64,000 nucleotides of DNA from Amanita rubescens (taxonomy: Eukaryota; Basidiomycota; Agaricomycetes; Agaricales; Amanitaceae), in assembly GCA_015039365.1 (NCBI GenBank), contig WION01000128.1, positions 1 through 64,000 on the forward strand, given 5' to 3'. Position numbers and translations under genes: made by a program. Within the stretch, counting starts at the first letter, position 1, and every line of letters starts with the position of its first letter. The notes beneath the pieces were generated by a model. It had not been told where the DNA came from. It saw nothing but the letters and a program-made list of their open reading frames with translations, and ran no database searches. Positions 1-14,837 of this stretch are shown here, in pieces.

Positions 1-2611
1 TTCTTCCCCCCAGCAGACGACGAGTTCTTTCCACCACCACCATTATTGGAACCATTAGAATTCCCATTGGCGTTACTTTTATTATTCTTGTCCCGCGTTC
101 GTTTTTTAATCTAATCGTAAATTAGCTCAAGGAAGTAGAGATAAAAAGAAATATCACGCAACCATCTTGGCATACACCAATCCGCACGCGTTACATAGCG
201 TTCTGGGACCTACAAGCCCAGTTAACAAAAAAAAATCAATAAAAAAATCGACCCCACTCACCCAATGGCCCCCTCCTCCACTCCGGCGTCGACGTCGCGT
301 GACAGCCCAAACACGTCTGTCCCTCCTGACTCGTACTCGCACCACCACTAACCCCCGCCGTCCCTGTTCCCGCTGCACCCGCACTAGCCCCTCCTGCACT
401 CCCCGTCCCCGTCCCAGCAACAGCACCTTCATCACCCTTCTACAAAAAAAAAACAAACATAATTAACACAAAAAAAAAACCCTCAAAAAAAAACCACCCA
501 CCTGCCGCTTACTCGGAGGAGGCCCACCACCACTCGACCCATTAACCCCAACAGCAGAAGAAGAAGACTCCTTCAAGCCATTACTCCCATCCGACCATAT
601 TCACGCCCATATTCACGCCGACGTTTACACCCATGTTTAATCCTCCTCCTCCTTCCACGGGGCCAGGTGCGTTCCGTCCACCGTCGACTACGCTCCCAAC
701 GGCGTCTTTCAATCCACCTCTAGGAGACCTCGTATCCGACGTAGGCGTCGGCTGCTGTTGCTGCTGCACGGCATGTCCGTGACCATGCCCTCCACCGCTG
801 ATACCGTGATGGTACGAACTCTGCGCGTGATGCGGATGTTGTGGGTGTTGTTGGTGTTGTGGTTGGTGCTGTGGTTGTTGTGGGTGTTGTGGATGCTGCT
901 GCTGGTGTGGACGCTGTTGCTGGTGTTGATGTGGATGAGGATGGTGATGAGACGAAGGTGATAGCGAAGAAGAAGAGGACGATGGGGGACCTAGCGTAGA
1001 CGGTCCAGCAGCATGCGGGAGTGGATGTGCATGCGAAGGGTAGGGTGACGGCTGGGGTGGTTGACTAGGGTGCGGATGGTGTTGTTGTCCCTGGCCCGGT
1101 GGCTGTTGGTGATGATGCGGATGGTGGTGCGGCGACTGTTGTTGCCGAGACGCCGCGTCCAACACTTGCGCGCCGTATATAGCAGACTGAAGCATCCTCT
1201 CGATCGTCTCTGCCAGTTCGGCATGAGAGGACCGATTGCTACCATCCCCAGAAGCGTCACTTCCTCCTGTGGTGTTTCCGAGCTCTTTACCTCCATCCAT
1301 AATAGTCTTGTATGACTCGAATAACTAGACAGTTACGTGAGTCAATACAATTCATGAAAATGAACAATACACACGCACTTTGACATAGTCCAGCCCTGCA
1401 CCAACACCCACGCCTACGCCTACGCCCATAGTCGCCGTTGCCGTCGTTATAACGGTATTAGACGGCATAGTGGGCGTTGCATTAATCGGAGGCACCGGAG
1501 CAGCAGGCGCAGTTGGATTAGACGCCGGGGGTGCAGCGGGAGGTGCAACCGCCATTTGCACCGAAGACGGTTTAACCACGGGCGACTGTTCCTCTCTCCT
1601 CCGCCTCGTTGGAGGTCTGGAGCTATGCGAGGCATGGGTTGACGCCTGAATGGGTGGAGGAATATTCACGGGCGGAGCAGCCGGTGGTGGTGGCGCCGAA
1701 GGATGGGGATGATGAGGATGAGGGTGTGGATGAGGAGGAGGATGCGGATGCGGGGGCTCCCTCGGTTGCTGTTGGTGCTGGGTACGGTGGGTATGTGGAT
1801 GGGGTTGAGAATGAGGGTGTGGATGCGGGTGAGCCTGTTGATGTTGGTGCTGCTGCTGCTGTTGTTGTGGGTGGTGCTGAGACGCCTGGTGCTGGCTCAA
1901 ATGTGCATGATGAGTATGCGGTGTCTGGTGCGGTGTCTGGTGCTGGTGCGGTTGCTGCTGGTGCTGGTGTTGAGGTTGGTGTTGAGGTTGGTGTTGGTGT
2001 TGCGGTGGATGTTGCGGTGGATGTTGCGGCTGGTGCTGAGGTTGGTGTTGCGGCTGATGTTGCGGTTGATGTTGCGGTTGATGCTGCGGCTGGTGTTGGT
2101 GCTGGTGCTGATGTTGAGGATGTTGTTGTGAATGTTGAGGATGTTGTTGAGGATGTTGAGAAGGGTGTTGTTGTTGTTGGGGATGTTGAGAAGGATGGTG
2201 CTGAGGATGACTCGGATGATGAATCGCAGGGCTATGAACGAGTCTCCTAGGTTGCTCGCTGCCATTGCCATTGACGAGACTGCTCGTGCTCGCCGTCGTC
2301 GGTGGTGCGCTACTGGGGTAGCGTCCATGTCCATGCGAATGTCCGTGTCCATGCTGGGCATGCCCGTGCTCTGGTGTCGTCGTAGGCTCTGGTCTGCTCG
2401 AAGAATACGACTCGCTCGTCGTCAGAGGCTGTGGGTAGGATGGACTACCATAGTGCGTTGGTTGCTGGTGCCAGTCTCCTGACCAGGTAGTACCGGGTGT
2501 AGGTGTCGTTGTTGTCGTTGCCGTCGTCGGCGTTGAGGGCTGTAAGTAACTTCCCTGGGCATAGGTGGCAGCGTATGGATGATACGGTGGGTAATCGTAC
2601 TGAGGGTACAT
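1..2611 (-). CDS. GATA-type zinc-finger transcription factor, 3' end beyond window
   Basis: Predicted sequence-specific nuclear DNA-binding regulator. Six exons can be read: 2611-1379, 1324-629, 570-502, 439-262, 209-163 and 110 to the edge, joined by 52-62 nt GT-AG introns that keep frame. The start at 2611 (MYPQYDYPPY) opens a very long low-complexity part rich in His, Gln, Pro and Ser, typical of a transactivation region. The single finger is CLGC-x18-CNAC, with TPEWRRGP before and GLVYAK after the split. It is followed by a basic tail IKKRTRDK. The finger is built from exons 4 and 5, with a phase-1 intron inside the loop. The GPLGPRTL loop and basic tail resemble the fungal NsdD/Sub-1-like group more than the White Collar group, but this is inference. 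Exon 2 to 3 splicing (donor GTAAAC at 628) is the weakest junction. Without it the frame stops at 581. Confidence 0.85.
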
Positions 2612-2671
2612 GAAGTTTTGAAGTCAGGGTCAAATCCAAACTCAAAGCTTATAATTCAGTGTGCAATATTT

Positions 2672-5084
2672 CTATCCGTATGCCTGCTCGCTTTTCCGAC
2701 CAGCAATTGTGCTCTCAGACTCGCTAGACACGTCCGGTACAGCATCTGGAGCTGGTGGAGGTGTGGGCACAGCCGCTGAAGCCGGTGCCACGTTTGAATT
2801 CGACCGCCCGCTCGCAGCCGCCGCCGCACGCTCCTTCGCCCGCCGCCGTCGCCGTAAAATCTTCTTCCGATTTCGCACCGCCCGTCGATATCTCACATCA
2901 TCTCCATAAAACAAATCATACTCGCAGAAAGCACAAATCCACTCGTCCGCTGGATTCGTCAACGGAACTTGCGTCGCAGATTGCGGCACCGGTTCCCCGC
3001 CTTTCTGCTTCCGTCGCCGCGGAATCTCCGCAGATAGGAACCGAACAGGGAGCGGACTAACCCAATTCTGCTGCTGCTGCTGATTAGCCGCATTCAGTCC
3101 CCCTCCGTATGGCCCGGAATTCGGAAGACGTGATGGCACATAGTTACGCAGGTGGTGAGGATTAGACGCGTTGGCCAACGCAGACCGTTTCTTCTTCTTG
3201 CCACGCGTTTTGACAGGCGTAGAGACCGCGGATGGCGAATCCACCGGCGAATCCGCCACTGCCGCTGGTTGCTCCCCTTTGGGTGCCTTTACTCGTTGAC
3301 TCTTTTTACCCTTGGTTCCTCTCGTAGGCGTAGTCACCGTGGGCCCAGTCGCCGATTCTGGCCCCTTGTTCTCTGCAGCTGCCAGCTGTTCTGACTTGGC
3401 CGCCTGCCTCGCCAGCTCTTCCTCAAACCGACGTCTCAACATCGCCACCTCTTCTTTAGTCGCGATCAGCCGATCAGCAGCTGACGAGAGTCAACAAACG
3501 CGATCAAAATGAACAAGAACAAGAACACTCACTCGCACTGGGGCACGAAAACGTAAACTCGCACCCAGGCAACTGACTCCTCCTGTTTCTTCCACCTTCC
3601 TTATTCTCCTTCATCATCGTCCTCGCCATCCTCGCCACCCTTCTCTTCGATAACCGAATCTTGGGCTCTGTATTCTTCACGTCTTCAAATGGATAGCTCA
3701 CTGAAAGAGCCTGGTCAAGAGCCAACGTGTCTCCGTGCGACAATGCTCCCAACACCGCGGCCAGCTGTCGCTTCCTCGTCTTGAGCATCTCCTTGTGCTG
3801 TAACCCCGCCAGCGTCGCAGCCGTCAACTTGCCCCTCCTCCACCCATGGTACATCGTCGGCACCAATGACGCATGCGGCGACAGCTGATATGGATGCGGG
3901 TGACGATACCCCGCCCCTCCGGACATGTACCTCTCCACAGAGGACGTCTCTAGATCGTCGCAATCCACCACCCGGCCCATCGGCACCCCCCGCTCCTCGC
4001 CCTCATCCTGCATATGGTCATTGCTCTCTGCTTCATCCCGTTGCGAAACAGACGCGTTCGCAGGCACTTTACGTTTCTTCGTATTCCCGGGCTGCTGCAG
4101 GTGATCAATATAATCACCATCTCCCTGCCCATCGTCATCTTCGTCCCTCCCGCTTCCATTTCCCACTCCCATACCCATCCCCACTCCCATGCCCATGTTC
4201 ATCCCTATTCCCATGCCCATTCCCGCCAATCCATTCATCCCATGATGATACCCCCCTCCAGTCCCACCCCCTCCATACATAAAATCCACCGAACCCACAC
4301 CTGAATCCAAATCCACATATCCCCCATTCGCAACCCCTCCATTTCCCACATTAGGCACCACACCGTCAACAACCCCCAATCGGTCTTTAAACATCTCCCC
4401 AGCGCTGATCCCAGCACTCGCGGCGGCAGCAGCCAGAAACTCGTGTACACTCCCTAACATGGGCATGTAATACGACTGGAGCGCCATTCGCGCGGACAGC
4501 GTGTCCGCGTGTGCGAGTAGCTCTTCGGCTGTGGTATCACTGCTGCAAATGGGATCTGGCGGGAGACCAGGGAGAGGTGGGAGAGGTGGGAGAGCGCCGA
4601 GGCCGAACGTATCTGGAGGGTCTAATTGGACGATGCCGTTATTGCTGGCGTTGACGTTGGCGATGCTTCCGTGTCCGTGAATGGACGCGGTTGGTAACGA
4701 CCGTGATTGCGATTGGGATTGCAATCGCGGTGAACTCGGTTGGGATCGTAGTCCCGCTCCCGCGTTGCCTTGCTGCTGCTGCTGCGGAGGTGGTGGCGGT
4801 GATGCTAGCAGTGCGTTTGCGGCTGCTTCTAGTTCCGGGTCTCCTATCAAACTCCCAGTAGATGCCACGACGGCCGCGGCTGCAGCTGCAGCTGCGGCGC
4901 TCAATGGCGAAGGGATAACGGGGATTATTGTCCCTATGGGTGACGGTACGGGCGCTGATGTGCGCCGACGTTTGGGGAGTGGTTTGACCCGACGTAGGGT
5001 AGTGATTTCAGGTACATTGAATATAGTTGGTGAACCTGCGTACATCGTAGCTTGTCTAATAACTTTGAGTGAGTGGTGAAACAA
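2672..5084 (-). CDS. Uncharacterised protein with CxxC motif and basic tail
   Basis: Two exons, 5084-3533 and 3480-2672, joined by a 52-nt intron in frame, give roughly 785 residues. The start is either 5084 (MFHHSLKV) or the methionine at 5045 (MYAGSPTIF), which begins a better-conserved-looking segment. Order of features: basic PLPKRRRT patch near the N-terminus, long Ala, Gly and Met-rich low complexity, a helical segment with WRRGKLTAATLAGL and a basic RLSKRRVARMARTMMKE stretch, an acidic/basic coiled segment, then near the C-terminus WICAFCEYDLFYG (one CxxC pair) followed by a strongly basic RNRKKILRRRRRAKER. The basic clusters suggest a nuclear protein. The single CxxC may be half of a metal site or not bind metal. 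I do not recognise the family. It lies head-to-tail upstream of the GATA gene with only about 60 bp between. Confidence 0.75.
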
Positions 5085-7247
5085 GTAGGTGAATGATGCT
5101 GATGCTGATGAAGCGTTGGCGAAATTGTGTAAGTGTGTGTGACTGATTGATACCAGTGTGATGAGAGTGCTTGATAATGTTCTTGCTTGTAATCTGTGAG
5201 ATGACGATGGTTCAGGATACGTGTTACGAAAATAGCGAAGGGGGGTACGAACGTGTTCAAAGATATGCGTTCAGATGAGAAGCAGGTATGCTGAATTTTG
5301 GAGTTTATTCAACCTGACGACGGAGTGTCAGCATCTCAATTAGAAGCTACAATTGTTGAGAATAGGTCTCCGGTGGATATCACAAGGGTAGGACCAATCA
5401 TATTGAGTCACGATGGATGAGTAATGAAAGTGACTTTTCCCCAAAGGGAGGTGAAAACAAGCGTGATATTTTCGGTGGCCAACGGTGGCCCCAATCGCAT
5501 GAGTAGCACCTCGCAAAGAGACGAGGGGAGGAAAACCGATCCTCAAGAATGGCATAACGCCAATAGGCCAGGAGAAATCAAAATTATGTCGGAATGAACC
5601 CACTTACAGATGTTCCTTTGATGTTCCTGTCTACGGATTCCCAATCTTGCCTTTGCGTCGGACGACCAATCGTTCGATAATGTGTATTGGCAAGGGGGGA
5701 TCAGCTAAAAAAGCAAGTTGACACAATACGTCGATCAGATACGACCGCTAGAGCACTAACGTGCAGTCTTGCCCGATTATGACTTGTCGATTTCGATTTC
5801 GTCGCTGCTTCACGCCTAATAAAGATTTCCAAATCCAAAAAAGACGAAAAAGAAAAAAAGAAAAGGAGCCAACCCGTTGAAAAGCCTATCCGTTCTCCTA
5901 ATGTCCGTCGCTCGCTGGCAACTGAGAATCGAGATGAGCCGCGTCACGAATCCGATTGGATAAAGTTAGGGATCAAGCTCGGAACTGCCGGAATGAATGA
6001 CCACGTTGTCTCGTTCCTTGAGCTGTGTTCACTGGCCCCTTTCCTTTGCAACGGACAAAAGGAATGACTCCCTATTCAATCCGCAGCTGTGCGTCAATGC
6101 AAATGGACCAACCAATCGGATCGTCGTTCTGCGACCTGTGAGAAAGGTATGAAGAATCAATAAAGAGTCGCAAGAAGAACCTGGAAAGACTCCACACAAG
6201 TGACACTCGCGATGGCCCTTGAGCTTGACCCAAATGGAAATGTGTAGGAGAAGAAACGTTGGGGGCTCAGCAGCAGATGGTAGCGAGAACACAAGGAACG
6301 GAGTCCGCCAGGGTCGCTAAGCGGACTAAAATATGGACGCTAGTACCCGTATTGCTCCAAAAAACGTGTTACTAATGTCGGAGGGCTCAATCGGATGGAT
6401 GCATGTTTCTTGTCCCTCGTTCTTTCTACCTACGTACATAACAGTAACAGAATGAGAATGAGAATGATAATAAGGTGTAACATATGCGGAGAACAGTCGA
6501 ACTGTACAGTAGTACGGAATCACGGGTGCGATGCTCTATAACAAAACAAAAAGAGTCACGATGAATAATATGTCTCGTCTAGCAAAATAGCATGGTGTAT
6601 ACTAGTGTTGCGTGTCGTGTAGGTTGTTGCGGGTATCAATCAGTCCAAGCTGTCAAAGAACGATACTTTTGCATCGCAATACACTCGGATGAGTGCAATG
6701 AGGTGCTGTGAAGGCGGGTATATTACTTCGAGATCAAGAAGATGTATCGCGAAACAAACTTGCGTGTCATTATGTTAGACTGATCGGTTTTCAATGAAAT
6801 AACGCTTGCTTCAATGCCGAAAGAGTTAGGTATGCATGTAGTCCCGCGTCTAAGTTCGTGGCGTGCAGAGTAACGGATGCGGATTTGATGAATTGCGATA
6901 TGGTTGATGATATTAAACCTTGATGGTATTATGCACGCGATTATTGGTTGAATATACAGTAAGACGTGAGCATGCGTGAATGTCATTAGATGTGAATGTT
7001 GATGCGAGCAAGCGATGACGAGACGAGACAATTTCAATATGTTCCATAAGAGCAGCGCAGGAAAGACCGACAGTCTTCGGTTGTCGGCCCAAGCGTCTAT
7101 GTGTGTCCAGTTTAAACTGTCCAGTTGAGAATAAATAAGTCAGCGAGTCTTGTTTTTGATGGTTTTGTTTTTGCGTCGAGAAAGTAAAGGCGAGCGAAAA
7201 TGGCAAGAAAGAGCGGACGAGGGCATTGACAGCGTAGGTTGTTTTCT
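5085..7247. other. Gene-free stretch of about 2.2 kb
   Basis: Between two minus-strand genes. It must hold the 5' region and promoter of the gene starting at 5084 and the 3' untranslated region of DED1. I found only short unconnected open frames with no recognisable domain, no tRNA-like cloverleaf and no terminal repeats. Confidence 0.5.
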
Positions 7248-9389
<2,142 letters not shown>

Positions 9390-9580
9390 ATTAAACCTTT
9401 TTTGTTTTCAGTTTCGTCTGTAAATCCCTTCAATGGGAGATGATGAAAGGGAGAAAGAGCAGTTGCCAAGTGACAGCAAGCCAGAAAAATTCGTCCCGCG
9501 GCTATTAGTCAGCCATATTCTCACGACCACGTGGCGATGCGCTGTATGTCAGAGCACCGCCGCGTCGCAGGACGCCAGCT

Positions 9581-10477
9581 ATGTCGCACTCGCACTCGCA
9601 CGGCCCAGGCGAAGACCATAATCATTCCCATGGTCCTCCTCTTACGCCTTTGACACCTCAGACGCCCATTTCCGCACAATTACCACGGCCAGACCCCGCG
9701 GTTCAAGCTCTGATAGATCAGGACTTTAAACCATCACCAATTAAAATTGGAGCGGAACCTCATATTGTGGTCTGCACGGAGCACGCGCAGGAAAAATGTT
9801 CGGACTGCAACCTTGACCTCACGACACTTAACCGCATGTCCCGCATTTTCGCTAATAATCCCAACCTTCCCTACCCACCTCCTGCCAACGTCATCACACA
9901 AAAACTAACCCAAATGGTTACCGCTACCAAAGAGGAAGGAAATGTGAGCGATTCCCTATTTTAAGCTATAGACAATCATTCATGCATGTCTCCCAGGCTC
10001 TGTTCAAGAAGGGACAACATCAGCTCTCTATTCAGCGGTACTCAACCGCCGCTGTGTATGCCGTTCAACGTCCCCCGTGGGAGGCCAACCAACTTATGCG
10101 CGAAGAGCTATCAACTGTTATTTCAAACCGTTCAGCCGCTTTTTACGAATCGCACGACTACATTTCTGCTCTGGCAGACGCAGAAGTCGTTCTTCAGCTT
10201 CGAAGAAACTGGGGCAAAGGCCATTTCCGAAAGGCGAAGGCATTACAGGCACTCGGACAAATAGCGGACGCATGCGAAGCCATCAGGCTTGGATTGTCTT
10301 TTGAACCGGGTAATCAGGTACTACGTTATCCTCCTCTTACAAAATAGTTACTAAAGATGATTGGGATAGGAATTGACTTCCGTCCTAGTTGATCTCGAGA
10401 AACAGCAGAAGGAGGGAAAGAAGCCTAATACAAAGAGTGAACAGGCACAGCCGTCGGAGGTCCCCGCAACGGCGTAG
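9581..10477 (+). CDS. SEC72: Sec72-like TPR subunit of the Sec62/Sec63 ER translocon
   Basis: Accessory subunit of the post-translational protein translocation complex at the endoplasmic reticulum. Three exons: 9581-9943, 9997-10317 and 10370-10477, about 263 residues. It begins with a His/Ser/Gly-rich tract (MSHSHSHGPGED). A Cys-bearing segment follows (CTEHAQEKCSDCNLDL, then LNRMSRIFANNPNLPYPPP), which is characteristic of fungal Sec72. The second exon holds tetratricopeptide repeats: ALFKKGQHQLSIQRYSTA, NRSAAFYESHDYISALADA and WGKGHFRKAKALQALGQ. The third exon is ELTSVLVDLEKQQKEGKK and a short tail. An upstream in-frame start is possible, but MSHSHSHG is the natural family start. The gene is convergent with the GNAT gene downstream. 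Confidence 0.92.
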
Positions 10478-10690
10478 TCAACACCTTATACCATGTATCT
10501 CCTTCCTTTGCTAATGATACCTTCGCTTAATATCGGACGCATCTAAGTTTGCAGCGAGATGAGAGTCCTACGTTATGGTACTGGTCGACTTGGAGTAAGC
10601 CCCGCAAAGCTAATATCGACATGTTTAAATCAAAGTTCCGTCGATTTGCGGAGACCGGGAATCGATTGCTCAGAGAACTACATAAGCAGA

Positions 10691-11635
10691 TTACAATTTC
10701 AGAACGAGAACAAATTCATGTCCCTCGAAAAGATCTCCCAGGCACCACTGTTTCTCTTTCTTGTAATTATCCAATGTCTCCAATGCTTGACTCTGATTGA
10801 CGTAAAATTGAGTATTAATCAACGAAACGGCATTGGTCACGCAGTCATCCTCAAAAAGAGATCCATGAAGTGCCCTTTTCTTCAGGCGCGGAATGGGAGT
10901 GGCCGCCAGTATCTTCTGCGTGTTATCTTGGATGAACTTGGCGTCGACCGAACCAACATGCAGATCTTGACATCCCGTCACTTCATATTCTGAACGCAAA
11001 AGGCAGTTGAACTCACCTTTTAGCTTGGCCACTGCTTGACAAGCGGCTGGATGGTAAGACGCAATGCCGACGGTAGTGACACCTTCGAACAAAGGGTGGT
11101 GCTGAAGCATTTGAACGAGATAGGTCGCGATGTTACGTCGGCGATAGCTCTTTCCGACAACCAATAGAGTTACCCAACAGACAACGCCTGTCGCGGTATG
11201 AGACTTGGTGACTCGACAGTCAGTCTGGAAGACATACCACCATCATATTTCCAGAAAGTTGCAAATACATAGCCGCTCAACGATGCTCCTTCGCGACAAG
11301 TAACTAATAGGGTACTATCTTCAGACGAGAGATACTGGGCTTTAAGATAATCCCCATCAATCTCAGGCGATTGACCTAGCAGCAGAATAAATCGTTGTTA
11401 TACCACGGACGAGAAGAAGCCTACCACTCATTTTAGTCAGAGCGCTCCAAACACCATAGTTATCATTGTATAGTTCCGCGCAGTCGTCCAGCAGTCCATC
11501 TGATATATCACGACCCACGAAGTACTTGTAGACCCCGTCGCCGGGAGGATTTAATCTTCCTTTAATAACCCCAAGTGTTGAGCATCCAATGCGCTGTCCT
11601 TCCTCCTCGCCCATCAGCCAACTTGTCGGTAGCAT
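10691..11635 (-). CDS. GNAT-family N-acetyltransferase
   Basis: Predicted acetyl-CoA-dependent acetyltransferase of unknown substrate. Three exons: to 11425, 11375-11238 and 11187-10691, with 49-50 nt introns in frame. Visible features are an N-terminal segment YKYFVGRDISDGLLDDCAEL followed by YNDNYGVWS, a strand pair around LLVTCREGASLSGYVFATFW, and the acetyl-CoA loop V-V-G-K-S-Y-R-R-R-N-I-A, which matches the family pattern of a strand followed by R/Q-x-x-G-x-G/A in relaxed form. A helix YLVQMLQHH and a late strand/helix VGIASYHPAACQAVAKL follow. The start at 11635 (MLPTSWLMGEEEG) is a choice: the frame is open upstream into the neighbouring phospholipase-like gene with no stop, so this may be the C-terminal domain of a fusion protein. 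Confidence 0.75.
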
Positions 11636-14600
11636 TCTTCCCAAAGATGCTCCGGCAATTGCTGAAACATGACCGCCTAGCCCATACTCGTACGATCCGC
11701 GGACCGGCAACAGATACTGAGCTCCCAGTACACCGTCATTGTGGAAAAGTATGAGGAAGCCAGAATTACTCCCGAAACGCGTATTCACTTGCTCGACTCG
11801 CAACACGTATTCCGTAATCTGCAGGGGACATTGAATGTTGCTAATGATAGGATTGTCAAAGCTAGGCTTGGTTGAGTCGCCCTTGTTTGGAAAGACGACG
11901 ACTCTGATCAAGTCACGCTTGAAAGGCCGAAGGACGGCGATGAGATCGTGTACTCTCTTGTGTTTGAGCGAGACATCTGCCGTGAACCACTCGGTTATCG
12001 GATACGAGTCCGATAATTCGCTCCAAGCCTCAGTATCGAGTTCTTGTTTTGAGAAATCCTTTCTCTCGACCTCTCCTTGCGACTTGGTCAAGTCGAAGCG
12101 AAGGGCGTCAATACGAATCTTCTTCGGTGTATACGACTGGTCATAGAAAAGTCGAACAAGCCAAGGTTTATCTTCGTGCTCCAATGGGAGAAGAGCTTCT
12201 GCGGACAACTCCAGGACCTCTTTTATTGTGGCAGGGTGCGACCGAGGTAGGTCGCTGTCCTTTCCACTGGTCTTCAGGGGGGGACGACAGAAAATCCAAG
12301 TAGCCTCGTTAGACTCCGGATCACATCTATAGCAACAGATATAGTCATGGCCTTCCCTGCCGTCACTTTTAATCCTGTAGAACAACATAAAACTGCGAGA
12401 CGTCAGAACAAGAAATTTACAGATAGGATAAAACGAACCGGAGGAGATAAGAAAATTTATACTCTCTTGTCTTGATCATCCCTGCATTAGTTGGTTCGTC
12501 GCTAATATGATATACTTCAACTTCTGTGTCAACTTTTGTATCCGTCTCCGTGCGTCTCCAGTAAAAGGCCATGAATGTGTACGGTGTTTTACCGTGCGCG
12601 ATGATTTCAGGACACTCATTCGATGTATGATCCATAAAAGTTTGGATGGATGGCACAGCGTATTTCGATGGTCCCACATGGATGCGGTAACAATAGAATC
12701 TCGAACGTCTGTTATCCTTCTCATGGACTTGGGCGATTACAAAGCAATAGCCGTTACTCCCGACGTGCTCCGCATAGATCACGTTGAGATTTTTAGGGAA
12801 GTCGTAAGGGACGATGGATTGGTGCCTAATGATCCAGGGACCCAGCGGGTCAGCTGGGGAGAGCCGAGAGCAATACCAGTTCACTATCAGCGCTTTGGGA
12901 GTCGCCCTGATATGCCAGATAACGTCAGAAATCTGGAACGGCTTGGTGGATAGAGACAGTCTGTTATTATTTTCAATTTGCGTGTAGAGTTGGTTGAAGA
13001 CCGAATCGCTGCGGGAGTCGCCAAAGGACCGCACAGCTTTGATTTGGGTACCATCAGCGAAATCAAGATCCCGATGATAAAATACAAGATCCGTCCTAGG
13101 GTCCGATAGAAAGAGGGGAACGTGGTTGTGAAGAGAATTAAGAAGGTCGAGAATCGGGACCTACGGGATCATTCAGAAGTGCGAAATAGGTGAAAGGAGA
13201 GTCTTATACCTTATCCAGTGCTTTAAATAACAAAGGTATTTCTCCAGAAATATGTGTCTCCCAGATCTCGTCGACACTTGCCTGCGCTGCTGCCTTTGCA
13301 ATTTCGAAGTTCCTATCGCCAGTGCCATCGTACAGCTGCTGATCGCCGTACACCCACCAAGCATCACCAGCCTTATTAATTACCCAAAGACCGTTTGCGT
13401 TGTCTTCGTCATGCATTGCTTGAGCACATCGATCCATAGGATAGATCTCTTCACCATATTGGACGCTGTGGAGCTTACGCCTAGGCGTACGAAGGTGTCC
13501 AGCCAAAAACAGAACAGAGAGGTAGTGTTGCGAGAAGGCTTCAAAAAGATACATTTTGTCTAGAGCCTGGTTTATAGCAGCCTCGTAATCAACTCTAGCA
13601 CTGTTAATATTTTGCTCGTGTGCTGTCTGTAAATCATTGAGGCATTTCTTGGTTTCATCGAATGATGGTATTTCATTGTCGCCCGCGGTAGTACGAAGCT
13701 TCTTGCTGATTTCGTTGACAGCATCTTGGTGAACTTTTTTAGCGGTATCGAGTGCAGCTTTGTAAGTCATCTTAGCGTGTTCAATGGAGGTCTTGGCTTC
13801 CTTGGCAACCTCAAGCGCTTTTCGATGAGTGGCAGAGTACGCCTTGATAGCGTTCTGGGAGTACTCAAATCAATAGCGCGAGCTGCAAAATCGACTCGTA
13901 CGAACCTTGCCAAAATTATCCCAATTACACAACGCGATCCTTTGACACGCGCCATACTTGTCACCTTTTGTCTTCGTAATATTGACATACATCTCATTGT
14001 ACTGGGAGGCAATCTCGTTGTAGGCCTATTAGGTAAGGTGAAGAGAAAATCATAGTAGTAGCGATCCGAAACTTACCTCAGCTGAATCCTGCGCATTACT
14101 GGACACATCGTCAAGTTTTTCCTTCTTTTCCTTCTGTTCCTCCATCAGTTTGATGAGAGGTCCTAAATAGCCCTCTTCATCGTTAACAAGTTTTACCACC
14201 AACAAGTATGCGAGTCCAACACTCCTGGCCGGTTGGATATACCAGTTATCGCTCAATTGATCCACATCTCCAAGCCCAACGGTGTAGTTTCCGTAGAAAT
14301 CCCCGGAAATGGCAACAATCTGGCCGAAGGAAAGTTTGTTCTGATTGGCTTCGAAATTGAAGTCTTTCCCCGAAATTCCCTCGGGATTCTGAAAGTTCTT
14401 CAACTTGACAGAATTACCGATATATTCCTAGTATCCCAGACGTCATTGTAGATAATCAAGCAATTGCAAAAATCGGACATACATGCTGCAAAAGCTCGAA
14501 ACCCAAGTTGTGGAATGGCGGGATTAGAGACTCATGGGGGCTCGCTGCAGAACGAATATACCCATTACATCATTATAATTGGTTAAGAAAGGTGAGAGGG

Positions 14601-14837
14601 AAGGACACACGCGGCGGCTGGCCCAAGGGAAGTCCATCCTTTCCGGGTTCAAAACTGAGGCCCTGTCCTAACATTCCCTGTCCCAACATTCCCTCTGAAT
14701 CCCTGGCCAACTTAACAGAATTATCGATGATTGCCTAGCATCCCAGGCGTCATTGTACAGAATCAATTAATCGCAAAAACCCTACGTACATGCTGCAAAG
14801 GCTCGTTGTGGGAAGGCGCGCTTGTAAGGTCAGCCAT
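11636..14837 (-). CDS. Large multi-domain protein, putative PLC/P1-nuclease-like core (copy 1)
   Basis: Exons by comparison with the paralog at 15.4-18.4 kb: first exon 14837-14790 (MADLTSAPSHNEPLQH) or a second copy of it near 14535-14485, then 14427-14077, 14025-13906, 13854-13210, 13161-12439 and 12392 onward. Order: LSFGQIVAISGDFYG motif with a GLGDVDQLSD stretch, a helical region ending IALCNWDNFGK, a coiled coil, then FSQHYLSVLFLAGHLRTPRR and MHDEDNANGL with WWVYGD. The HYL-x-GH-R-x-PR pattern recalls the His/Asp zinc ligands of the phospholipase C/P1 nuclease fold, but this is inference. The C-terminal 500 residues look beta-rich and unknown. No signal peptide is evident. There is no stop at the point where the paralog ends (about 11690), so it reads through into the GNAT domain. 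The nearest first exon lacks an in-frame ATG, so the true start is uncertain. Confidence 0.6.

Noticed and set aside
1609..2250. Long plus-strand open frames rich in Val, Gly, Ala, Asp and Leu opposite the GATA gene
   Set aside because: They are antisense readings of the His/Gln triplet repeats and have no domain or splice support.
9433..9621. Upstream plus-strand frame as the start of SEC72
   Set aside because: It is in a different frame and stops; MSHSHSHG at 9581 is the natural start.
11363..12388. Treating the 341-codon frame as a stand-alone gene
   Set aside because: Its first codons continue in frame from the preceding exon over a 46-nt intron, as in the paralog.
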